A stretch of DNA of 64,000 nt, from assembly GCA_902500825.1 (NCBI GenBank), contig CABVRX010000007.1:1-64000 (forward strand), in the 5' to 3' direction. The position numbers were made by a program, and so were the translations under genes. The notes beneath the pieces were generated by a model. That model did not search any database. It was not told the DNA's origin and saw only the letters and a program-made list of their open reading frames with translations. Positions 26,279 through 34,230 of this stretch are shown here, piece after piece; position 1 is the stretch's first letter; each line of letters opens with the position of its first letter. This stretch comes from an uncultured Nitrospira sp. Lineage in GTDB: Bacteria; Nitrospirota; Nitrospiria; Nitrospirales; Nitrospiraceae.

Positions 26279-27740
26279 GGCACACGAGCAAGTTGTTCGT
26301 CGCGTGAGCGATCATGCCAGGAATCAGGCTCCCCGTCCGTTCGTAGATCCATGCCCAGAGGAATCCGCTCCAAAAAACGCTGAGGAATCCAATCAGGCTA
26401 TAGCCATGGGCCAGAGCAAAGACACTGGTGCTGATCAGGGCGGCCGGAAGGAATGTGAACCGGCGTCGAAGCATCGCAAACAGTAATCCACGAAACGCCA
26501 GTTCCTCGAAGATCGGCGCGAAGATCACGTACTCGAGCATACTCACGGCCATGACGCGAGGAGTCCCCCATACCAGCTCCTGATCAAACCATTCCGTCCA
26601 ATGGTTATTCAAATTCAGGAACTCGGCCGCCCGTCCCATCACCCATTCGCCCCAGAGTCCGGCTGCGACAACCACGAGGATGGCGCAGGCCAGGCGTCCA
26701 AGGCGCTCTCGCGTGATCCCGAGACCAAAGCCGTTCCGGAAAGTCAGACCGGCAGGCTTGAGCAATTGGACATACGCGAGGACAAGCAGCGGCAGGTTGG
26801 CCAAAGGAATGGCGAGTGCGCGCAACGACACATGCTGAAATGACGAAGTCGCCAGAATAGCTGCGGTCGTGATGGCCCCCAAGACACCGCCGCGGAGGAT
26901 AACCGCAGCGGCAGTTCCCCCAGGCCAAGGGGGCGGAACGCCGGGTACATGGAGACGCAGGATGTCCATCCGCCGTCCGACAACACCCACAAGCACGATC
27001 GATCCAGTCGCGAGGCACATCAATTCAAACACGATCAACGGGCGAATCCACTGCTGAACCCGATCCTCCCTGAGCACACGCTGCCCCTCAACCGTCGCCA
27101 AGAGATCCTGATCGCCCGCACGTCGTGCCAACCGTGCGGCAAGATGGTCATAGAACCACCCGTTCGGCAACGCTTCCGCCAGCGTGGCCTGTAATTCTGC
27201 TTCGTGTATCCTATCAAGCGGCTGAGAACCATACGCGGCTTCTATCAGTTGTCCGAATAGCAACGCAGACGTCCCACGGCTTTGCCATCTCTTGGCCTCC
27301 GCGAGCGCAGCCGTTTCTTGCGCGGACTCTCCCAGTAGAATGGCCAGCCGAAGTTTGGAGAGAGGATCATCGGTCGTCTCAACCAGTTCTCGGTACCACC
27401 GGATGGTTTGCTCCTTGGCTTCATCATCGGTGCCCATCGTCCAGTCAGCCAGCCATTGCTGCCACTTCGGCGCTCGACGAAGGCTGTCTTGTGCATCCAA
27501 CATACGGCCGGCCATCAGCTCAAGCGCACGATCCGGCTGCTCAAAGCGCTGGAGTTTTGGAGAAGTCACCGAAAACCACAGAATAGCGCCGAGCGCCGCA
27601 ATCAGGATGCCGGCGCATCCCACGCTCACAACCAGAGACCATCGAGAGCTATAGGGGGCAATCGATTGTTCGGGAACTACCGCCTGTTTGCGTGAAGGAA
27701 GATTCGGCAATTGTTGGATTGAAAGTGCTTGTTCGCTCAT
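26253..27740 (-). CDS. CPBP-family intramembrane metalloprotease
   Basis: 495 residues from the ATG at 27740. One N-terminal transmembrane helix (residues ~34-54), a ~170-residue soluble segment with helical repeats, then a C-terminal ~280-residue membrane domain with the CPBP (CAAX protease/bacteriocin-processing) signatures: FEELAFRGLLFAMLRRR for motif 1, FALAHGYS, and MIAHATNNLLV near the C-terminus. These supply the Glu, Arg, His and Asn of the glutamic-type intramembrane site. The soluble insert between helices is unusual for the family and may recruit a substrate. Cargo unknown. Confidence 0.87.
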   Translation of the reverse strand: MSEQALSIQQLPNLPSRKQAVVPEQSIAPYSSRWSLVVSVGCAGILIAALGAILWFSVTSPKLQRFEQPDRALELMAGRMLDAQDSLRRAPKWQQWLADWTMGTDDEAKEQTIRWYRELVETTDDPLSKLRLAILLGESAQETAALAEAKRWQSRGTSALLFGQLIEAAYGSQPLDRIHEAELQATLAEALPNGWFYDHLAARLARRAGDQDLLATVEGQRVLREDRVQQWIRPLIVFELMCLATGSIVLVGVVGRRMDILRLHVPGVPPPWPGGTAAAVILRGGVLGAITTAAILATSSFQHVSLRALAIPLANLPLLVLAYVQLLKPAGLTFRNGFGLGITRERLGRLACAILVVVAAGLWGEWVMGRAAEFLNLNNHWTEWFDQELVWGTPRVMAVSMLEYVIFAPIFEELAFRGLLFAMLRRRFTFLPAALISTSVFALAHGYSLIGFLSVFWSGFLWAWIYERTGSLIPGMIAHATNNLLVCLTVMALLR

Positions 27741-27870
27741 GAGCTGCCGACTATACCATTGACAGTCACCCGATCGAATCCCCCTCAAAGTAGCTACGGG
27801 GTGTTTCTCGCGTAGCCTTAGGCATCATACTTGGTTATACTAACCGCGCGATTTAAGGAGCCTATTTGCA

Positions 27871-29055
27871 ATGGAAAATTTTCTCGCCCCACGGCGGCTG
27901 CTCTTGGGACCTGGCCCCAGCATCGTGCATCCCCGGGTACTTCAAGCCCTGGCAACTCCGCTTGTCGGACATCTGGACCCTATTTTCCTAAAAGTGATGA
28001 ATGACGTCCAGGCGCTCTTGCGCCGCGTATTCTCGACGACTAATCAATTTACAATTGCAATCTCAGGAACTGGATCAGCCGGCATGGAGGCTGCCGTCGT
28101 CAACGTCGTTGAACCAGGCGATGCCGTCATCGTGGGCATCAACGGTGTGTTCGGGACGCGACTTGCGTCGATCGTTGAACGCTGTGGAGGGAAGGCTATT
28201 CGAGTAGAAGTTCCATGGGGGCGAGTGATCGAACCGGATATGATTGCCGCGGCGCTCCGACAGTCGAGTCCGGTCAAGGCCGTTGCGCTGGTGCATGCTG
28301 AAACTTCGACGGGGGCGTGGCAGCCCCTCGAACCGATCAGCGCCCTTTGTCGTCAGCACAATGCACTGCTGATCGTCGATGCGGTCACATCGCTTGGTGG
28401 AATCCCCCTGGAGGTCGATCGGTGGGGCATCGACATCTGCTACAGCGCCACGCAAAAATGTCTCAGTTGCCCGCCTGGCTTGGCTCCCTTGACGCTCAGT
28501 GAGCGCGCGCTGTCTGTCATCAAGCATCGCCGCTCTCCCTGTCAAAGCTGGTATCTGGACCTGTCTCTCATTGCGGATTACTGGACGGAGCACAACCGTG
28601 CCTACCATCATACGGCACCGATTTCGATGCTCTATGCCCTGCGAGAGGCACTGCGTTTGATCGAGGAAGAAGGGCTTCCAGCTCGGTTTGCCCGCCATCA
28701 ACTGAATAGTCGTGCGTTGCTCGCAGGGCTCATGGCGCTCGGTCTTGCTCCGTTGCCTCCCCCTGATCGGCGGCTTCCGACACTGATCTGTGTCACTGTC
28801 CCAGCACATATCGATGAGGCAGCCGTCCGATCCCAGTTGCTGGAGAGATTCGGCATTGAAATCGGCGGTGGCCTTGGCCCGCTCAAGGGAAAGGTCTGGA
28901 GAATCGGGCTGATGGGAGAATCGTCGACGGAGGCCAACGTGCTGACTCTGTTGAACGCCATGGAGGAGATCGGGATAAGGAGTGGGTGGGTGACTACTCC
29001 AGGCGTCGCGCTGCAAGCCGCTGCGCATATTTATAGTGGAGCCAGTACGTTGTGA
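27871..29055 (+). CDS. Class V aminotransferase (alanine-glyoxylate type)
   Basis: 394 residues. PLP-dependent class V enzyme: LLGPGPSIVHPRVL opening, SGTGSAGMEAA phosphate-binding turn (66-75), IVDAVTSLGG (Asp170), and the Schiff-base lysine K196 in YSATQKCLS. This is the alanine-glyoxylate/serine-pyruvate aminotransferase architecture, which may also act in photorespiratory-type or C1 metabolism. Its last four bases, GTGA, contain the start of the following amidohydrolase, so the two are translationally coupled. Confidence 0.9.
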   Translation: MENFLAPRRLLLGPGPSIVHPRVLQALATPLVGHLDPIFLKVMNDVQALLRRVFSTTNQFTIAISGTGSAGMEAAVVNVVEPGDAVIVGINGVFGTRLASIVERCGGKAIRVEVPWGRVIEPDMIAAALRQSSPVKAVALVHAETSTGAWQPLEPISALCRQHNALLIVDAVTSLGGIPLEVDRWGIDICYSATQKCLSCPPGLAPLTLSERALSVIKHRRSPCQSWYLDLSLIADYWTEHNRAYHHTAPISMLYALREALRLIEEEGLPARFARHQLNSRALLAGLMALGLAPLPPPDRRLPTLICVTVPAHIDEAAVRSQLLERFGIEIGGGLGPLKGKVWRIGLMGESSTEANVLTLLNAMEEIGIRSGWVTTPGVALQAAAHIYSGASTL

Positions 29056-30260
29056 CGATTGCTATTCATCACGCGCGCCTCATCGATGGAACGGGAAACC
29101 TTCATGACAACGCAACGCTCCTCGTGCGCGGCACAAGGATCTTGGCAGTCGGGTCAAACAACGAGATCCGAATCCCCAAAGGGGCTGTACGTATCGACGG
29201 TCGTGGCCTTTCGGTCATCCCAGGACTCATCGACTGTCATGTTCATCTGTGCTTGGGTGGAGAGCCGGATGTCGTCGGCACGCTCGAATCAGAGCAGCCT
29301 TCCTATACGTTGCTGAAGTCGGCCATGCATGCGAAGGCGACGATCGACGCCGGATTCACCACAGTGCGTGACGTTGGCTCTCGGGATCACTCTATCTTCA
29401 CCCTGCAACGCGCCATCGAATCGGGCTTGCTGCCTGGGCCACGCATCGTCGGAGCAGGACGCGCCATCTGCATGATCGGTGGCCATGCGCGGTTCATCGG
29501 CCGGGAAGTAGAAGGCACGGAGCAGGTCCGGCAGGTTGTGGCTGAAGAGGTCGCCGCCGGCGCTGGAGTCATCAAACTCATTGCTTCCGGAGGAGTCTTA
29601 ACGCCCGGCACCTCGCCGGACGAGGCCCAAATGACAATGGAAGAATTGGCGGCTGCGGTCGATGCAGCACGCCAAGCCGGGAAACGAGTCGCCGCCCATG
29701 CCCACGGCGCCGCCGGGATGAAGAATGCGATCCATGCCGGTGTGCGTTCGATCGAACATGCCACCTTGTTGGACGACGAGTCCGGAGCCCTTATGAAACG
29801 GTATGGCGTCTATATGGTCCCTACCCTTTCAGCCCTGGCTACGACGTCGGCCTGCCGACCGGGCTGCGGCGTCCCGGATAGTGCATTGGCAAAAGCCAAA
29901 TCCATGACCAAGCGCCACCAAGCTAGTTTTAAGACCGCCCATCGCAGCGGCATCGCCATCGCCATGGGTACCGATGCGGGAACGCCGTTCAACTACCATG
30001 GAGACAATGCGCAGGAACTTGAGCGAATGGTCGCTCTCGGTATGACGCCGATGGAGGCCATCGTCGCTTCCACTTTCACGGCAGCCCAGCTCATTGGGAT
30101 TCAGGATTCAGTCGGCACACTGACCAAAGGAATGGAAGCTGATCTTGTGATCCTGAAAGGAAACCCGCTTCGACGGATCGATGTGCTACGAGACCGTGAC
30201 AAGATCATAGGCGTGATGAAAGCCGGCAAGTTCGTAGCAGGTCCCTTCTCCAAGAATTGA
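29052..30260 (+). CDS. Metal-dependent amidohydrolase (imidazolonepropionase-like)
   Basis: 402 residues from GTG 29052, overlapping the aminotransferase stop by four bases. Binuclear amidohydrolase signature: DCHVHL (H63, H65), VIKLIASGG (probable carboxylated Lys), VAAHAHG, SIEHAT and the Asp of MGTDAGTPF. This is the prolidase/imidazolonepropionase-like branch, many of which cleave Xaa-Pro or Xaa-Arg dipeptides. Translational coupling implies the two proteins act in one pathway, but the substrate is not readable. Confidence 0.88.
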   Translation: MTIAIHHARLIDGTGNLHDNATLLVRGTRILAVGSNNEIRIPKGAVRIDGRGLSVIPGLIDCHVHLCLGGEPDVVGTLESEQPSYTLLKSAMHAKATIDAGFTTVRDVGSRDHSIFTLQRAIESGLLPGPRIVGAGRAICMIGGHARFIGREVEGTEQVRQVVAEEVAAGAGVIKLIASGGVLTPGTSPDEAQMTMEELAAAVDAARQAGKRVAAHAHGAAGMKNAIHAGVRSIEHATLLDDESGALMKRYGVYMVPTLSALATTSACRPGCGVPDSALAKAKSMTKRHQASFKTAHRSGIAIAMGTDAGTPFNYHGDNAQELERMVALGMTPMEAIVASTFTAAQLIGIQDSVGTLTKGMEADLVILKGNPLRRIDVLRDRDKIIGVMKAGKFVAGPFSKN

Positions 30261-30341
30261 GTTCAGAATTTTGAGTGTTAAGTCGAATGGTTGCTTTTTA
30301 CGAATTTAAGACATCGAGGTTACTCTACATTCAGAGTATCT

Positions 30342-30980
30342 TCACCGTCTTTCATAAAACAATTCCAGCGCGGATACGATGCCGTGCACGCGACCGTCAC
30401 GAAAGGCCGTGTCGAGACGATTCCGCAGCGCTCGAATTCCGCCCGCATCGCCCCGCTTCGTCACTCCCTGCGACAGCATCATCTCCACCGCTACTTCAAC
30501 CAGACGTTGTTTTCGTTTGTCCATTTCTTCCGTCACGAAGTCGCCCATAATGGCCGACGCGCGCGCGGCAACTACATGCTCCAGGAACGAATCGTAGCCC
30601 TGCTCGGCCACAACCTGTTCTCGAACGAGAGTCAGCTCCGCCTTCACCCGTTTCACGTCTTTCATCAAGATCGCGAACAATTCCTTCCTGCCTTCGTCGA
30701 AGAGCTTCCGCTCCATTTCATTGAGGATAATGCCGGGATCGATCTTTTCAGCGCGTGGCTCATCTCCCCAGGACAGACGGTCGTAGCTCTTGCGTTTGTC
30801 AGGGTCTCCGACGATCTCATACGCAACATTGATCTCTCTGATCCGCTCGTCCGCATCTTTCTTATGAGGATTCCGGTCGGGATGGTGCTCAAAGACCAGC
30901 TTTCGATAGGCCTTCTTGATGTCCTCGTCGGACGCCTCACGTGAGACACCGAGCACCTCGTAGTAATTCGTCCGTGGCAT
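30342..30980 (-). CDS. DnaJ-domain protein
   Basis: 212 residues from the ATG at 30980 (a GTG at 31016 is possible). Residues 5-65 are a J-domain with the HPD motif at 33-35 (EHHPDRNPHKK), the part that stimulates Hsp70 ATPase. There is no Gly/Phe linker or zinc finger, so it is a type III co-chaperone with a ~140-residue helical C-terminal region of unknown target. Convergent with the amidohydrolase, 82 bases apart. Confidence 0.9.
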   Translation of the reverse strand: MPRTNYYEVLGVSREASDEDIKKAYRKLVFEHHPDRNPHKKDADERIREINVAYEIVGDPDKRKSYDRLSWGDEPRAEKIDPGIILNEMERKLFDEGRKELFAILMKDVKRVKAELTLVREQVVAEQGYDSFLEHVVAARASAIMGDFVTEEMDKRKQRLVEVAVEMMLSQGVTKRGDAGGIRALRNRLDTAFRDGRVHGIVSALELFYERR

Positions 30981-31098
30981 GCGAAAGACTATAGCACGAG
31001 GTATCGCAGGCTTCACCTTGACAGTGACGGAGAACCTCCTTAGCCTTGCGCGCTATGCTGCCATTCGTCATTGGTCATTCGTCAGAGAGCCGTGAAGC

Positions 31099-32415
31099 GT
31101 GAAGCGTCAGACGGTAGATACTCAGTCCTCAGTCCTCAGTCCTCAGTCCTCAACGAATCGATCCTGGCGATCCGGTGTTACGTATTACCAGTGGTTGGTC
31201 TTGTTCGTTGCCTGGCTGGGCTGGGTGTTCGATGCGATGGACGCGACGATTTATGCCATTGTCTTGCATCCGGCCTTGCACGATTTGCTGCAGACGGCGA
31301 GCGGTCCGCCGACCACCGAGCAGATCGGCTGGTACGGCGGCATCATCTTTTCTATCTTTCTCATCGGCTGGGCCATCGGCGGCATCACGTTCGGCGTGCT
31401 TGCTGATCGATTCGGCAGGACCAAGGTCCTGATCGCGACGATCATCATCTACGCCGTCTTCACCGGCGCCGCCGCATTGGCGGAAACCTGGTGGCACTTG
31501 GCCATCGCCAGATTTCTGACCGCGCTCGGCATCGGCGGTGAATGGGCGGCAGGCGCGTCGATCGTGGCTGAAACGTGGCCGGAAGAGAAGCGTGCCAAAG
31601 CGGCCGGTATTCTCCAATCGGCTTGGGCCGTGGGGTTCTTTTTGGCGGCGACGATGAATCTCACATTGCGAGATACCTATGGCTGGCGAGGATTGTTTGT
31701 CATCGGTATCCTTCCCGCGTTCGTGGCCCTGCTCGTTCGCTGGTGGGTCAAAGAACCGGAACGCTGGACCCATGCGCATGAGCGGAAGGCCATCCCCCTG
31801 ACGTCCATCTTTCAAAGCGATTTACGACGAGCCACATTCGTGGGTTCAACGCTGGCGTTTGTCGCCGTGTTCGGCCTCTGGGGTGCGACGAATTGGGCCC
31901 CGACCCTGATTCGTGAATTGCCGGATTTGAAGGGGCAAGATCCAACGATACTCACCAGAGATGTCAGCTACGCCATCATGGCGTTGAACGCTGGGGCGAT
32001 CTTCGGCTATCTCGGATTCGGCCCTCTCGCAGACCGATTCGGCAGACGACCAGTCTTCGCCTTCATGTGCCTCGGCAGTTTCATCATGCTGCCGGTCACC
32101 TACTTAACGCCCGCGAGTTATATGGGTGTCCTGATGCTCCTCCCGATTCTCGGGTTTTTTAATAATGGAATTTTCAGCGGTTTTCCGATCTATCTCCCGG
32201 AGCTGTACCCCACACAGTTACGCGCGACAGGGGCTGGATTCTGTTTCAACGCGGGGCGCGTTTTGGCGTCGGCCTCCCCTCTCCTGACCGGCTGGCTGGT
32301 CACAACATTAGGCACATTTGGACGTGCAGCCAGCACCATTGCCTTAATCTATCTGCTTGGATTAGCGGTCCTTTTATTCGCTCCAGAGACAAAAGGCCGA
32401 CGCTTACCAGACTAG
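31099..32415 (+). CDS. MFS transporter, sugar/acid symporter type
   Basis: 438 residues, about twelve hydrophobic helices. Family signatures: VFDAMDATIYAIVL in helix 1, ADRFGRTKVLI between helices 2 and 3, and ADRFGRRPVFAFM between 8 and 9. Resembles SHS/AAHS family carboxylate or sugar symporters. The only available start is GTG 31099, and the first codons are written over a heptamer repeat (CTCAGTC)4, giving an odd QSSVLSPQSS N-terminus. The original start may have been overwritten by the repeat. Confidence 0.88.
   Translation: MKRQTVDTQSSVLSPQSSTNRSWRSGVTYYQWLVLFVAWLGWVFDAMDATIYAIVLHPALHDLLQTASGPPTTEQIGWYGGIIFSIFLIGWAIGGITFGVLADRFGRTKVLIATIIIYAVFTGAAALAETWWHLAIARFLTALGIGGEWAAGASIVAETWPEEKRAKAAGILQSAWAVGFFLAATMNLTLRDTYGWRGLFVIGILPAFVALLVRWWVKEPERWTHAHERKAIPLTSIFQSDLRRATFVGSTLAFVAVFGLWGATNWAPTLIRELPDLKGQDPTILTRDVSYAIMALNAGAIFGYLGFGPLADRFGRRPVFAFMCLGSFIMLPVTYLTPASYMGVLMLLPILGFFNNGIFSGFPIYLPELYPTQLRATGAGFCFNAGRVLASASPLLTGWLVTTLGTFGRAASTIALIYLLGLAVLLFAPETKGRRLPD
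31121..31155. repeat. Heptamer array (CTCAGTC)4 at an MFS gene start
   Basis: Four perfect tandem copies of CTCAGTC at 31121-31148, then a degenerate fifth. Just upstream GTGAAGC is also doubled. Related heptamers occur inside the glycosyltransferase gene near 38031. Confidence 0.8.
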
Positions 32416-32457
32416 CTTATGCTTACGCCTTGACTTTCCCTTCTCCCAGCTTATCTA

Positions 32458-33150
32458 ATGACTATGGATACAAAACAGACTCCCAGAATGCTTACCCATG
32501 ACGAGAGAAAAGCGGCCGAAGCGGCTTTTGGAGGCCGACCGTTTAACCCAGCTTGGTCCCAATCTGCCAGAAAGGTCTATGAAGGGCTGATCCAGGCCCT
32601 TCCCGCTCTGCCGGATGAGACCGTAGTGACAGCGAATCAAAACGCCATAGGCGAAGAAGTACCGCTCGAATCGGCTCCGACGTTACCGACAGCAGAAGAA
32701 CCGAAACTCGAAAATCCAGCTCATTCTGGGAATGAGCTGGAAGTGCGGACCGACCTCCCAGCCAACCAGCTCATCACGAATCGCCAACAGGCGATTCAAT
32801 CCGGATTCTTGATTGATGTGTCAACGGACGCCCAAAAACTCGGACTGACCTTCCCCGTCACGGTGACGAAGCCTCTCTGGGAAGTCGGGATCGCACCCGG
32901 TGAGTCGATGTCGGATGAAGAAAAGACCGAACGGTTACGTGATGTGTTGATGGCGTTTCGGCTCCGCATTGCCAGCCAAGCGACGCTGTCGCCGCTGATC
33001 GACTTTCCGGCGATGCTGGCCCTGCCGCCCGGCGGCGTACCGCAGCCGGTGCCCTTGTTCGCGCTGATTCAACCGGACGAACAGAATCGCGCGTCGGCCA
33101 CCCTATTGCTCCCCAACGAAGTCTCCGCGACGATCATTCCGATGAACTGA
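32458..33150 (+). CDS. Hypothetical protein, DUF6573-like C-terminal half
   Basis: 230 residues, no signal peptide. The first ~100 are low-complexity and acidic (PLESAPTLPTAEEPKLENPA). From about residue 120, GFLIDVSTDAQKLGLTFPVT then KPLWEVGIAPGESMSDEEK reads like the DUF6573 family, in which a VDVS, FPVA/TVTKPLW pattern opens a small domain of unknown function. Not in an obvious operon. I am only moderately sure of the family. Confidence 0.65.
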   Translation: MTMDTKQTPRMLTHDERKAAEAAFGGRPFNPAWSQSARKVYEGLIQALPALPDETVVTANQNAIGEEVPLESAPTLPTAEEPKLENPAHSGNELEVRTDLPANQLITNRQQAIQSGFLIDVSTDAQKLGLTFPVTVTKPLWEVGIAPGESMSDEEKTERLRDVLMAFRLRIASQATLSPLIDFPAMLALPPGGVPQPVPLFALIQPDEQNRASATLLLPNEVSATIIPMN

Positions 33151-33185
33151 GTAGAACACAGTGCTCGTCAAACCCTCCTGTATTT

Positions 33186-33578
33186 CTAGGGCTGTTCAAC
33201 GAGGGAGGGGGCACCGTTTGTGTCCATACGTGATAAAACTTCATCAACCTCGAACACTGACTCAAGACTGTTTAGTTCTTTTTCGTGTTGCAGTACAACA
33301 TCCACCGTATCTCTAAACCAAATTCTCACTGAGTAGGGACCACGGTTTTCTCCATAGTGGTCCTCTATCGTCCACTTCTCTAACTTAAACACCTTATATC
33401 CTTCACGGTTAGCTAGCGCAATACATTGCCATAGTATCTGCATGGGAGAAATCTGAGCCTCATCCCAAATAGCGATCGTAAACCTGTTAGGTTCCAGTTG
33501 AGTTACTTTGGCACCTGGTTGTACAAGGTCGTATTTTAGCGGCCAAGATTCTTGCGGATTGCTCGCTGGAAGAAGCAC
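33186..33578 (-). CDS. Hypothetical protein, downstream partner of lipoprotein
   Basis: 130 residues from a GTG start 13 bases after the preceding lipoprotein stop. It contains NRFTIAIWDEAQISPMQIL and CIALANREGYKVFKLEKW, resembling in layout the conserved strand-helix of the CC0125/CC1285 lipoprotein family, but without a signal peptide. Open frame upstream without a start makes an older, longer product possible. AT-richer than neighbouring genes. Function unknown. Confidence 0.6.
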   Translation of the reverse strand: MLLPASNPQESWPLKYDLVQPGAKVTQLEPNRFTIAIWDEAQISPMQILWQCIALANREGYKVFKLEKWTIEDHYGENRGPYSVRIWFRDTVDVVLQHEKELNSLESVFEVDEVLSRMDTNGAPSLVEQP

Positions 33579-33591
33579 AGAGTCGTAGGCG

Positions 33592-34224
33592 CTACTCGAA
33601 GAGCGCCACCGTTGGAATTTGCGAGGAACATGCCGGTCCTTGTGCTCTGGGTGGACCTACCATTCTCTGATACTCAGCTAATCCCCTATTTTCTCTGGCA
33701 AGGCTTTCTAGCAGAGAATCAGCCGAGTACACGTGATCATCATTCTTTGGAAGAGGAACCCCATCCACATCCAAAACTCTGATGATGACCCATGCTCCAG
33801 GTGATGACCTAAGCCCAATTGGGCCACGAGAAGACAATTTTCCGTACCCAGTATAATGCCAATCGTCTCTGTGCAAGACCACGAAGGATTGCTGTCCCTT
33901 GCTCTTGGTAAATTCCGCTGCACGATAGAGCGCATACTCCTGTGCACCCTTCAACCATTTTAAAGAATGAACATGCCAGTCACCCTCCAAAATTGCATGA
34001 GCAGTAACGTAGTTGGAATAGCCGATGAGGTATGTTCGGTCATCAATTTGGTACTCAAAGTATCCCTGCCGATACTCGTCCCACGTACTGCTCTGAGATA
34101 ATGGGTGATACAGCGGCTGAGATGGAAATGTACAAGCACCCATCGCCAATAGCGCCAACCCTAATAGGCATAATTGCATCACTTTCCTTGGCGATGTAGC
34201 CTTGGTCATGTCAGAACACACCAT
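33592..34224 (-). CDS. Lipoprotein, CC0125/CC1285-family-like
   Basis: 210 residues. The signal peptide ends in lipobox MGAC. The middle shows TYLIGYSNYVTAHAILEGDW and EYALYRAAEFTKSKGQQSFVVL, the pattern of the CC0125/CC1285 lipoprotein family, whose function is unknown. The N-terminal Met choice among M residues 1 and 6 is uncertain. First of a two-gene unit with the gene at 33186; both have lower GC content than their surroundings. Confidence 0.68.
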   Translation of the reverse strand: MVCSDMTKATSPRKVMQLCLLGLALLAMGACTFPSQPLYHPLSQSSTWDEYRQGYFEYQIDDRTYLIGYSNYVTAHAILEGDWHVHSLKWLKGAQEYALYRAAEFTKSKGQQSFVVLHRDDWHYTGYGKLSSRGPIGLRSSPGAWVIIRVLDVDGVPLPKNDDHVYSADSLLESLARENRGLAEYQRMVGPPRAQGPACSSQIPTVALFE

Positions 34225-34230
34225 TCCACT

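Noticed and set aside
28075-29028. 317-residue minus-strand ORF
   Set aside because: Antisense to the aminotransferase with intact PLP motifs; no start signal.
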